A program made the translations under genes and the position numbers. A stretch of 64,000 nucleotides of DNA from CALKZN01 sp050633785 (GTDB lineage Bacteria; Pseudomonadota; Gammaproteobacteria; Arenicellales; Arenicellaceae), in assembly GCA_050633785.1 (NCBI GenBank), contig JBOEHE010000030.1:48505-112504 (forward strand). Direction: 5' to 3'. Position 1 is the stretch's first letter; each line of letters starts with the position of its first letter. Below are positions 9,264 through 16,620 of this stretch, piece by piece. The notes below the pieces were generated by a model. It saw only the letters and a list, made by a program, of their open reading frames with translations, ran no database searches and was not told the DNA's origin.

Positions 9264-10553
9264 TTAGAAGTTTTGACCAGAGCAGGTTTTCGTTTCGGTA
9301 TTGTAATTACCACAGTTGACCGCAGGACTTTGCCAGTCGGCAACGATTTTTGCACTCTCTGCCAAATGATCAGTCCAGGCATCACCAGGCACTTCTGAGT
9401 CTGTACTCCATACTGTTTCAAATTGACCGTCTTCTTGAATTTCGCCAATCAGGACAGGTTTTGTGAAATGGTGGTTAGGCAACACTTCGGCGATGCCACC
9501 AGTGAGGTTTTTCACTTTAATGCCATACATCGCAGAACGCACTTTATCAACGTCGGTAGTACCGGCTTTTTCAACCGCTTTCACCCAGGCCTTAAAACCA
9601 ATATAGGTTGCTTCCATCGGGTCATTAGTGACACGATCTTCATTTTTGATAAATGTTTTCCAGTTCGCAATGAACTCTTCATTTTCGGCCGACTCTGCAC
9701 TTTGAAAATAATTCCAGGCAGCCAAGTGCCCAACCAATGGTTTAGTATCAAAACCGGACAACTCTTCTTCACCAACAGAAAATGCAACGACAGGGATTTG
9801 CTCCGCCGAAATACCCTGATTAGCAAGTTCCTTATAAAAAGGCACATTGGCATCACCATTGACAGTTGAAACAACTGCAGTTTTCTTACCCGTTGAACCA
9901 AATTTTTTCACATCAGAGACAATGCCCTGCCAGTCCGAGTGACCAAAAGGTGTGTAACTGATCATGATGTCATCTTGGGCAACCCCTTTAGATTTCAGAT
10001 AAGCCTCAAGGATTTTGTTCGTTGTCCGCGGGTAGACATAATCAGTGCCAGCCAACACCCAACGCGTTACTTCAAGTTCATCCATTAAATAATCAACCGC
10101 TGGGATAGCCTGTTGATTGGGAGCAGCGCCTGTGTAGAAGATATTTTTAGAGGATTCTTCTCCCTCATACTGTACAGGATAAAACAATAAACCGTTCAAC
10201 TCTTCTATTACCGGAAGCAATGATTTGCGCGAAACGGATGTCCAGGCACCAAAAATCACATCCACTTTATCCTCGGTCAACAACTCACGGGTTTTCTCAG
10301 CAAAAAGAGGCCAGTTAGAAGCAGGATCAACAACAACAGGTTCCAGCTTTTTACCTAAAAGCCCTCCCTTAGCATTTTGATCGGCAACCATCATCAAAAC
10401 CGTATCCTTCAGTGTTGTTTCACTGATCGCCATGGTGCCTGACAATGAGTGCAAAACACCCACTTTGATAGTCTCTGCCGCCATTACTGCATTCGAACAT
10501 ATAGCGGTTGTTAAGGCAGTAACCACACTTATCTTCTTTAAAAATTGAGACAT
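9264..10553 (-). CDS. urtA: urea ABC transporter substrate-binding protein UrtA
   Basis: This is the periplasmic urea-binding protein of the Urt system (429 residues, normal length). A Sec signal peptide (MSQFLKKISVVTALTTAICS to NAVMAAE) precedes the mature start ETIKVGVLHSLSGTMAISET, typical of UrtA/AmiC-like type I binding proteins. Family segments include FYPVQYEGEESSKNIFYTGA and AAWNYFQS. It is the first gene of the urt-ure run and has a predicted sigma-54 promoter and NtrC site upstream. An AGGAATAAGC stretch precedes the ATG. Confidence 0.97.
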   Translation of the reverse strand: MSQFLKKISVVTALTTAICSNAVMAAETIKVGVLHSLSGTMAISETTLKDTVLMMVADQNAKGGLLGKKLEPVVVDPASNWPLFAEKTRELLTEDKVDVIFGAWTSVSRKSLLPVIEELNGLLFYPVQYEGEESSKNIFYTGAAPNQQAIPAVDYLMDELEVTRWVLAGTDYVYPRTTNKILEAYLKSKGVAQDDIMISYTPFGHSDWQGIVSDVKKFGSTGKKTAVVSTVNGDANVPFYKELANQGISAEQIPVVAFSVGEEELSGFDTKPLVGHLAAWNYFQSAESAENEEFIANWKTFIKNEDRVTNDPMEATYIGFKAWVKAVEKAGTTDVDKVRSAMYGIKVKNLTGGIAEVLPNHHFTKPVLIGEIQEDGQFETVWSTDSEVPGDAWTDHLAESAKIVADWQSPAVNCGNYNTETKTCSGQNF

Positions 10554-10601
10554 TGCTTATTCCTCATACGTAAAAATTATTTTTGTCTGTATTCGGTCAG
10601 T

Positions 10602-10618
10602 AGCAGATAACATGCCAA
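10602..10618 (-). promoter_or_regulatory. predicted sigma-54 promoter of urtA
   Basis: On the minus strand the sequence TTGGCATGTTATCTGCT matches the sigma-54 consensus YTGGCACGNNNNTTGCW with two mismatches and keeps the invariant GG-N10-GC (GG at 10616-10615, GC at 10604-10603). Transcription would start near 10591, leaving a leader of about 38 nt before the urtA ATG at 10553. Together with the NtrC-like site upstream this is a good nitrogen-control promoter. Confidence 0.7.
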
Positions 10619-10691
10619 TTTTTAAAATTAAAACAAATCCTCACTAATAAGGCTTAGAAACGTGGATAGTGAGACTCAATGATTATGAAAT

Positions 10692-10706
10692 GCACCATTT
10701 TGGAGC
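10692..10706. promoter_or_regulatory. predicted NtrC (NRI) binding site upstream of urtA
   Basis: GCACCATTTTGGAGC matches the NtrC dyad GCACCA-N3-TGGTGC at 11 of 12 fixed positions, with the 3-base spacer known from enteric glnA sites. It lies about 75 bp upstream of the predicted sigma-54 -24 element, a normal enhancer distance. The reading is from motif recognition only. Confidence 0.6.
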
Positions 10707-10736
10707 TCAGAAAAAATAAAAAGCACCACAAAAGTG

Positions 10737-10767
10737 AAAAAACCTGATTCATTCCATTTAATCAGGT
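10737..10767 (-). terminator. intrinsic terminator of the NTF2-like gene
   Basis: ACCTGATT (10742-10749) pairs with AATCAGGT (10760-10767) around a 10-nt loop. On the minus strand the stem is followed by a run of U (complement of the A run at 10737-10742). It sits about 110 bp after the stop of the NTF2-like gene and upstream of the urtA control region, separating the two units. Confidence 0.7.
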
Positions 10768-10875
10768 CTTCTTCTATGAGTACAACATACCCTTTGAAAA
10801 GGTCTTGCTGGCTCTGAGTCCACGCCTTCAGTGAAAGCCAGAAAAATCAGTCAACAGTGGCCCGTCAAAAACGAT

Positions 10876-11349
10876 TTATGGCAACAAACCATGCCCATGA
10901 GGGTTGTCAATCAGCAATAACCAATCTCCATTATCCTGCTTACGCAGCACAGCTACAGACAAACCACTTTGCTTGATTTGTTGACCCTCTGGTGACTGAC
11001 CTGTCATTTCCCAAGGAGTGATGTGCAATGCAACATCATCAGTAATAATGACATCATGCTCACCAAAAACAAATTTAGGTTGTATTACCAGAGATTCCTG
11101 AAACATCTGTTTTACCATTTCAGTTCCACCGATGGGTTTACCAGGCTCGAAAGCCACTACTGCAGATGCGTCATAAGCTGTCATCACAGCATCAATATCA
11201 CCCGCGTTATAGGCTGTACCCATGGAAGTAATGGTTTCAAGAACTTTCTTGTGATCTTCACTCATTGTCTTTTCTTCGCTCGCTATAGTTAATGTTGGCC
11301 CTAAAATAAAGGCTGTAGTTACCGCTATTTTTTTCAAAAATTGTGTCAT
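10876..11349 (-). CDS. exported NTF2-like (SnoaL/DUF4440-type) protein
   Basis: The 157-residue product has a Sec-type signal peptide (MTQFLKKIAVTTAFILGP to TLTIAS) followed by an NTF2-like fold of the SnoaL/DUF4440 kind: YNAGDIDAVMTAYDASAVVAFEPG near the start and WLLLIDNP near the end. Such domains bind small ligands or act as enzymes; nothing here fixes the activity. Its first 13 codons closely resemble those of urtA. It lies about 100 bp downstream of an ECF sigma-factor gene on the same strand and may belong to its regulon. Location is predicted periplasmic. Confidence 0.8.
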   Translation of the reverse strand: MTQFLKKIAVTTAFILGPTLTIASEEKTMSEDHKKVLETITSMGTAYNAGDIDAVMTAYDASAVVAFEPGKPIGGTEMVKQMFQESLVIQPKFVFGEHDVIITDDVALHITPWEMTGQSPEGQQIKQSGLSVAVLRKQDNGDWLLLIDNPHGHGLLP

Positions 11350-11367
11350 GATATTGCCCAGAAAGTG

Positions 11368-11400
11368 TGCCGAATAAGGTCATCTGAATGGCCTTCGGCA
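11368..11400. promoter_or_regulatory. dyad in the leader/promoter of the NTF2-like gene
   Basis: TGCCGAA (11368-11374) and TTCGGCA (11394-11400) form a perfect 7-bp inverted repeat with a 19-nt spacer, and AAGG/CCTT inside can extend the pairing with a bulge. It lies 20-50 bp upstream of the ATG. It may be an operator or a leader hairpin; no regulator is recognised. Confidence 0.35.
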
Positions 11401-11451
11401 AATGATTTTAGAAATGTTGTGGGGGTTATGCTTTTTTACACAGACTGATGG

Positions 11452-12264
11452 TCAGACACCAACATCCACGATTCGCAAAATTCTCGCCTTTAGATTCTCC
11501 GGGCTTTTGTAATAACCGGTAGACTTTTGTAATTTCAGCACCTTTAAATCGTCAATCAATCCTTGCGTGGATGCCATGGCCTGCTCATAACTGGAAGCAT
11601 TTTGAGCGGCATACAGCGTTCTTCCTTCTTGAACCCGTCCACACTTTACCGCTGCAGGCAAACGGGCTGGGCAGGAGCACTTGGCCCGCGAGCTCACTAA
11701 ACCACAGGAGCTGGAGGCAAAGCCCACCACATCAGCTCGTGCTCGAGATAAACGTTTGCGGAAATTAACCTTACTGACCTGCAAAATTTCAGCAGCCTCA
11801 GAATGATCCAGTTCAAGAATATCCCCCAAAACATAGGCAATACGATAGCCCATTTTCAAGCACAAGAGCATCGCCATTGTGCAGGATATACGCAGTTCAT
11901 TCAGCATTACAAAGTCGTCTGCACTCTGCTGGTCAGCTGGACTTAACCCACCCTCCAAATCTGCCTGAAACATATCAAAGCTCAGGCCAGGGTTTCTCTG
12001 CGCTACTTTCTTTGCTGTCAACAGATAGTTAGTCGCTACTCGATAGGCCCAGGTTGTAAATGCACTTTCTCCCTGAAATTGTGATAATTTAGTAACTACT
12101 AAGATCAAAATTTCCTGAGTCGCATCCTGAGCATCTTGAGGGTTAACCAAGATGCGCATCGATAGATGATGAATTAAATCCTGAGTTTCGCTGATGACAC
12201 CTTCCAATGCCACCTTACTGCCTTGTTGCGCCTCATAAACTAATGTATTAAGTGTATCTTTCAC
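11452..12264 (-). CDS. ECF-type RNA polymerase sigma factor with Cys-rich C-terminal extension
   Basis: Sigma-70 region 2 is seen in DAQDATQEILILVVTKLSQF and GESAFTTWAYRVATNYLLTA; region 4 is in LELDHSEAAEILQVSKVNFR followed by KRLSRARAD. After it comes an unusual 85-residue tail with clustered cysteines (SSSCGLVSSRAKCSCPARLP, then AVKCGRV), a layout I recall from C-terminally extended ECF factors and a possible metal or redox sensor. No anti-sigma gene is adjacent. The frame opens at GTG 12270, but GAGG at 12270-12273 favours GTG 12264 (about 270 residues). The exported NTF2-like gene follows directly. Confidence 0.85.
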   Translation of the reverse strand: MKDTLNTLVYEAQQGSKVALEGVISETQDLIHHLSMRILVNPQDAQDATQEILILVVTKLSQFQGESAFTTWAYRVATNYLLTAKKVAQRNPGLSFDMFQADLEGGLSPADQQSADDFVMLNELRISCTMAMLLCLKMGYRIAYVLGDILELDHSEAAEILQVSKVNFRKRLSRARADVVGFASSSCGLVSSRAKCSCPARLPAAVKCGRVQEGRTLYAAQNASSYEQAMASTQGLIDDLKVLKLQKSTGYYKSPENLKARILRIVDVGV

Positions 12265-12303
12265 TTTCACCTCAACGTGAATTATGTTGGTCTTATAACT
12301 TTA

Positions 12304-12330
12304 GACAATCACCAGTGACGATGTGTGACA
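12304..12330 (-). promoter_or_regulatory. possible ECF-type promoter of the sigma-factor gene
   Basis: On the minus strand TGTCACA (12330-12324) is followed after 16 bases by TGTC (12307-12304). This resembles the TGTCACA-N16-CGTC pattern I recall for some extended ECF sigma factors and would give a leader of about 30 nt. It suggests autoregulation but is a short match and may be chance. Confidence 0.3.
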
Positions 12331-12575
12331 AAAAACGATACATTTTTATAAAAACTACAGCGTTAATCATCCAGTTTTATTACTGGCAATCTGCATACAC
12401 CTCCTCTTCCAATACCCAGTACAAATAAATAAGGTGATAGTTAAGGCTGTGTTTGCACCCAAATGCATACTCATCAGCTCATCTTTTTATAGAGCAACAA
12501 TGATAGCTTTCAAATGATTTTCATCACTGTTCTGATTTGACTAGAAATGAAACTGCAGCTAATTAGAAAACCGAC
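12331..12575. other. intergenic stretch between sigma-factor gene and tal terminator
   Basis: AT-rich sequence of about 245 bp on the far side of the candidate ECF promoter. I see no open frame with a ribosome binding site, no tRNA-like fold and no repeat. It presumably holds upstream promoter sequences of the sigma-factor gene. Confidence 0.4.
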
Positions 12576-12608
12576 AAAAAAAGCCACATAGAGTTATGTG
12601 GCTTTTTT
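12576..12608. terminator. bidirectional-looking intrinsic terminator after tal
   Basis: GCCACATA (12583-12590) and TATGTGGC (12595-12602) form a perfect 8-bp stem with a GAGT loop, flanked by seven A on one side and six T on the other. It lies 20 bp after the transaldolase stop and ends the parC-tal unit on the minus strand. Confidence 0.9.
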
Positions 12609-12628
12609 ATCCATCTTAAGGTCTGAAC

Positions 12629-13561
12629 TTAGAGCTTGGCTTTAATCACATCTTCAAGCTTAAGCTGATCTGCCGCAAATGCTCGTATCCCTTGAGCCAA
12701 TTTTTCAGTCGCCATAGCGTCCTCATTTAACATCCAGCGAAACTCTTCTTCGGACAATGAAAGCTTTTCCTGAATGGCACCACTATTGTCAGCAGATAAT
12801 TGGCGTTTAAGTTCGTTTTGATCCTGACGCAGTTCTTCGAGAAAGTTGGGGCCTATGGTTAAATAGTCACAGCCAGCCAAGGCTTCAATTTCACCGACAT
12901 TACGAAAACTGGCTCCCATAACAATCGTATTATAATCATGTTGCTTGTAGTAGTTATAAATCTGCGTAACCGACTGTACACCCGGATCTTCCTCAGGAGC
13001 AAAAACTTGTTGCTCACCGTTTGCTTTGTGCCAATCCAGGATCCGGCCGACGAAGGGGGAAATCAAAAACACACCCGCTTCAGCACAGGCTACCGCTTGG
13101 GCAAAGCCAAATAACAGGGTCAGATTACAATTGATACCCTCAAGCTCCAATTGATGTGCGGCTTGTATGCCTTCCCAAGTCGAAGCAATCTTGATGAGAA
13201 CACGGTCTTTCTCTATGCCTTGCTCATCATAAAGCGCAATCAACTTGCGTGCTTTAGCCAGAGTCGCATCAGTATCAAAAGACAGACGTGCATCAACTTC
13301 AGTCGACACCCGCCCAGGAACGATATCCAAGATTTCACAGCCAATCGCTACAGCGAATTGGTCTACCGCCTCATCAACATTTCCATTTGCTTTAGCGATG
13401 GCGGCATCTATATAAGAAGCATAATCAGGGTCTTGTGCCACTTTCAACAATAGTGATGGGTTCGTCGTTGCATCTTGCGGTTGATATTCTTTAATAGCCG
13501 CCAAATCGCCAGTATCAGCCACAACCACTGTCATTTGTCTCAGTTGTTCCAGTTTATTCAT
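12629..13561 (-). CDS. tal: transaldolase
   Basis: Transaldolase transfers a dihydroxyacetone unit between sugar phosphates in the non-oxidative pentose phosphate pathway. The product is 310 residues, close to E. coli TalB. The Schiff-base lysine is Lys124 in VLIKIASTWEG; TTNPSLLLK and CNLTLLFGFAQAVACAEAGV are typical. The open frame extends 37 residues upstream into parC, but ATG 13561 begins the conserved MNKLEQLR and has an AGAGA site. It lies 34 bp after parC, an unusual neighbour, and is closed by a strong terminator. Confidence 0.96.
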   Translation of the reverse strand: MNKLEQLRQMTVVVADTGDLAAIKEYQPQDATTNPSLLLKVAQDPDYASYIDAAIAKANGNVDEAVDQFAVAIGCEILDIVPGRVSTEVDARLSFDTDATLAKARKLIALYDEQGIEKDRVLIKIASTWEGIQAAHQLELEGINCNLTLLFGFAQAVACAEAGVFLISPFVGRILDWHKANGEQQVFAPEEDPGVQSVTQIYNYYKQHDYNTIVMGASFRNVGEIEALAGCDYLTIGPNFLEELRQDQNELKRQLSADNSGAIQEKLSLSEEEFRWMLNEDAMATEKLAQGIRAFAADQLKLEDVIKAKL

Positions 13562-13595
13562 AACGTTTCTCTTTATTTCCTTAATGTTCTCTAAG

Positions 13596-15827
13596 CTATC
13601 CTTCAATTGATAAATGGCTGACTTGTTGAAACCCTCGTGGAAGCTTCTTGCCGCGCAAACCACGCTCACCACGATAATGTTCTAAATCAGCACCTTTTAG
13701 TCGCAAATAGCGTTTACCCGCATGGACCAATAATTCCTGCCCTTGTGACAACACCATCACGCTTTGTACAATTTCTTCACGGCTTTTGAGCAGTTTTGCT
13801 GGAATGTTGATTAACTTCACCCCTTTACCTTTCGCCAATTGTGGCAGCTCACTCAGTGCGTATACCGACAGATATCCACCGGTTGTAACTACCGCCAGGC
13901 TGTCCTGTTCATAGTCATTTACCTTGATTGGCATAAGACTGCTTCCATCTTTAGGCACACTCAGTGTTGCTTTGCCTTTTTTGTTCTTGGTCAGCATGTC
14001 ATTGAGCTGACATACCAGGCCGTAGCCAGAATCACTGGCCAAGGTGTAATACGCTTGTGCATCATCCAGCATTAGCGCGGTGAATGTCGCTCCGGGAGGT
14101 GGCGTTAATTGACTCGACAAGGGTTCACCCTGTCCACGCGCCGATGGCAACCCATGAGCGGCAACCGCATAGGTTCTTCCGGTAGAATCCATCGGTACCA
14201 AAGTCTGGTTGGTACGCCCACGAGCAGCGTGTAAAAAAGCGTCTCCCGCTTTGTAGTTGAGTTCAGCTGGATCAATCTCATGACCTTTGGCCGCACGAAT
14301 CCAACCCTGAGATGACAGAACTGCAGTGATAGCTTCTGATGGAATCAAATCCTGTTCACTGATAATCTTGGCCGCTTCTCGCACTTCAATTGGGGACCGA
14401 CGCGGATCACCAAACTCATCTTTCGCCGCCAATAATTCCTTTTTGATCAAAGTTTTCAAACGAGCTTTTGATCCCAGCAACAGTTCAAGTTGTTCACGTT
14501 CATGTGACAATTCTTCCTGTTCTGCTTTAATTTTAAATTCTTCCAACTTGGCCAGTCGACGCAACTTCAACTCAAGAATCGCCTCGGCCTGGCGATCAGA
14601 AATATTAAAGCGCTGCATCATCACTTGCTTGGGATCATCTTCAGTACGAACAATGGCAATCACTTCGTCGATATTCAAGTAGGCTATTAATAAACCTTCC
14701 AGAATGTGCAGACGTTCAAGCACCTTGTCCAGACGAAACTGCAATCGTCGGGTTACTGTGGTTATCCTGAAACTGATCCAGTGCGTCAGAATTTCTGCCA
14801 GATTATAGACATGCGGCCTGCCATCCAGACCAATCATATTAAGATTGGCTCGATAGCTTTTTTCCAAGTCTGTAGTGGCAAACAAATGGCCCATCAAAGC
14901 ATCAATATCAACGCGGTTTGAACGAGGTTCAATCACCAGACGAATCGGGTTTTCCTGATCAGACTCATCGCGTAAATCAGCTACCATGGGTAATTTTTTC
15001 GCAACCATCTGGGCTGCAATTTGCTCCAGCACCTTAGATCCAGAGCATTGGTATGGCAACGCAGTAATGATGACATCACCATTTTCCATTTGATAAAGAG
15101 CACGCTGACGAACCGAACCATTGCCGGTTCGATACATATCCAGGATCTGCTCTTTGGGTGTAATAATTTCTGCTTCAGTCGGATAATCCGGCCCTTGAAT
15201 AAATTCACAGAGTTCTTCAACACTGGCCTTAGGTTGATCAATCAGATACACAGTGGCATCAACGACCTCAGACAAGTTATGCGATGGGATATCCGTTGCC
15301 ATGCCTACTGCAATGCCTGCGGCACCGTTTAACAATATATTAGGCAACCTTGCTGGCAACTGTTTTGGTTCCTGCATGGTGCCATCAAAGTTAGGAATCC
15401 AGTCAACCGTTCCCTGACCCAATTCAGATAGCAGGGTTTGTGCATAAGGGGTCAACTTTGCTTCGGTATAACGCATTGCAGCAAAGGATTTAGGGTCATC
15501 TGTTGAACCCCAGTTTCCCTGACCATCAACCAGAGGATAGCGGTAGCTGAAAGGTTGTGCCATCAGCACCATCGCTTCATAACAGGCACTATCGCCATGA
15601 GGGTGAAACTTACCCAGAACATCCCCCACCGTGCGGGCAGACTTTTTATATTTGGCAGCCGCATGCAAGCCCAATTCTGACATGGCATAGACTATGCGTC
15701 GTTGCACAGGCTTTAAACCATCGCCAACAAAAGGCAAAGCTCGATCCAGAATCACATACATCGAGTAGTTTAAATACGCTTGCTCGGTAAACTCACCTAG
15801 TGATTGACGTTCAATTACATTCGTCAT
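13596..15827 (-). CDS. parC: DNA topoisomerase IV subunit A
   Basis: ParC is the DNA-cleaving subunit of topoisomerase IV, which decatenates daughter chromosomes. The 743-residue product has the quinolone-resistance region HPHGDSACYEAM with Ser and Glu at the classic positions, so it looks wild type, and the catalytic tyrosine in AAMRYTEAKL. The C-terminal beta-pinwheel repeats follow from about residue 500. parE is not adjacent within the window. It leads a short minus-strand unit with tal. Confidence 0.97.
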   Translation of the reverse strand: MTNVIERQSLGEFTEQAYLNYSMYVILDRALPFVGDGLKPVQRRIVYAMSELGLHAAAKYKKSARTVGDVLGKFHPHGDSACYEAMVLMAQPFSYRYPLVDGQGNWGSTDDPKSFAAMRYTEAKLTPYAQTLLSELGQGTVDWIPNFDGTMQEPKQLPARLPNILLNGAAGIAVGMATDIPSHNLSEVVDATVYLIDQPKASVEELCEFIQGPDYPTEAEIITPKEQILDMYRTGNGSVRQRALYQMENGDVIITALPYQCSGSKVLEQIAAQMVAKKLPMVADLRDESDQENPIRLVIEPRSNRVDIDALMGHLFATTDLEKSYRANLNMIGLDGRPHVYNLAEILTHWISFRITTVTRRLQFRLDKVLERLHILEGLLIAYLNIDEVIAIVRTEDDPKQVMMQRFNISDRQAEAILELKLRRLAKLEEFKIKAEQEELSHEREQLELLLGSKARLKTLIKKELLAAKDEFGDPRRSPIEVREAAKIISEQDLIPSEAITAVLSSQGWIRAAKGHEIDPAELNYKAGDAFLHAARGRTNQTLVPMDSTGRTYAVAAHGLPSARGQGEPLSSQLTPPPGATFTALMLDDAQAYYTLASDSGYGLVCQLNDMLTKNKKGKATLSVPKDGSSLMPIKVNDYEQDSLAVVTTGGYLSVYALSELPQLAKGKGVKLINIPAKLLKSREEIVQSVMVLSQGQELLVHAGKRYLRLKGADLEHYRGERGLRGKKLPRGFQQVSHLSIEG

Positions 15828-15918
15828 TACAAATTTCCAACGTTTTCGGACAGGTTTTGATAAGCTGTGAGATTACTGTATGACTTAACAGTTGGCAACG
15901 AATTTGGAATAAACAATC

Positions 15919-16449
15919 ATGAATTACCCAAGAGAATCAATCTTTGACCTGGAAACTTTACTGGATAACTGCGCACCTGATCGTATTTTGATTGTTGGCG
16001 ATCAACAGCAGCTTGTCGGCAAAGACTATGAGCAACAACGTCAACTCATACACAAACCCTGTGATGTCGTACGAATCAATTACGACATCACCTTGGATCA
16101 CCCGGCTTTGAAAGATCGTTATGATCTGGCCATCGTCACTGAAACCCTGGAATCACTTTCGCAAACCACAAGTCAACAGTTGTTAGGACGTTTACGTGAT
16201 CTGTGCTCTCCCCGTCTAGCCGTTATTGTCAATTTAAACCACTGTGATTGGCAAGCTCACGATTTGCTCGCATTTGGACTGATTCGCATCAACCAGTATC
16301 CAGCGAAAGATGAACCCACTGTGAGTGACCGTTCGGACAAACCCGTTGTCATCTACCACTACAATATTGACAGCTACAAAAAAACACCGGATTGGTTCAA
16401 TGCAAAAAATTGGGCTAACCCGGACCTATGGAACAAATTCTGGTGGTAA
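15919..16449 (+). CDS. uncharacterised protein, possibly DUF6231 (methyltransferase-like fold)
   Basis: A 176-residue cytosolic protein with no signal peptide. The pattern resembles a degenerate Rossmann methyltransferase: ILIVGDQQQL near the start, a DLAIVTETLESL strand-loop and LVVIVNL-like strand (CSPRLAVIVNLN), then an aromatic-rich C-terminus (NPDLWNKFWW). I recall similar short proteins next to parC-type genes in Pseudomonas relatives, grouped as DUF6231. No glycine-rich SAM loop is visible, so catalytic activity is doubtful. It is divergent from parC and upstream of the kor operon on the same strand. Confidence 0.7.
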   Translation: MNYPRESIFDLETLLDNCAPDRILIVGDQQQLVGKDYEQQRQLIHKPCDVVRINYDITLDHPALKDRYDLAIVTETLESLSQTTSQQLLGRLRDLCSPRLAVIVNLNHCDWQAHDLLAFGLIRINQYPAKDEPTVSDRSDKPVVIYHYNIDSYKKTPDWFNAKNWANPDLWNKFWW

Positions 16450-16620
16450 TACCTGACAATCAGATCAACCGACACCCATGTATGCATTTTTAGCATAATT
16501 AGTGTAATAAATCGGGTTTGAACGTATAAAAAAGAAAATGTTGTTGCATTATGACAATTTTATGACAACAATATTGCATTACTATTATGCAGTAAGTGAA
16601 TAAAACTTTGGAGAAGTCCG

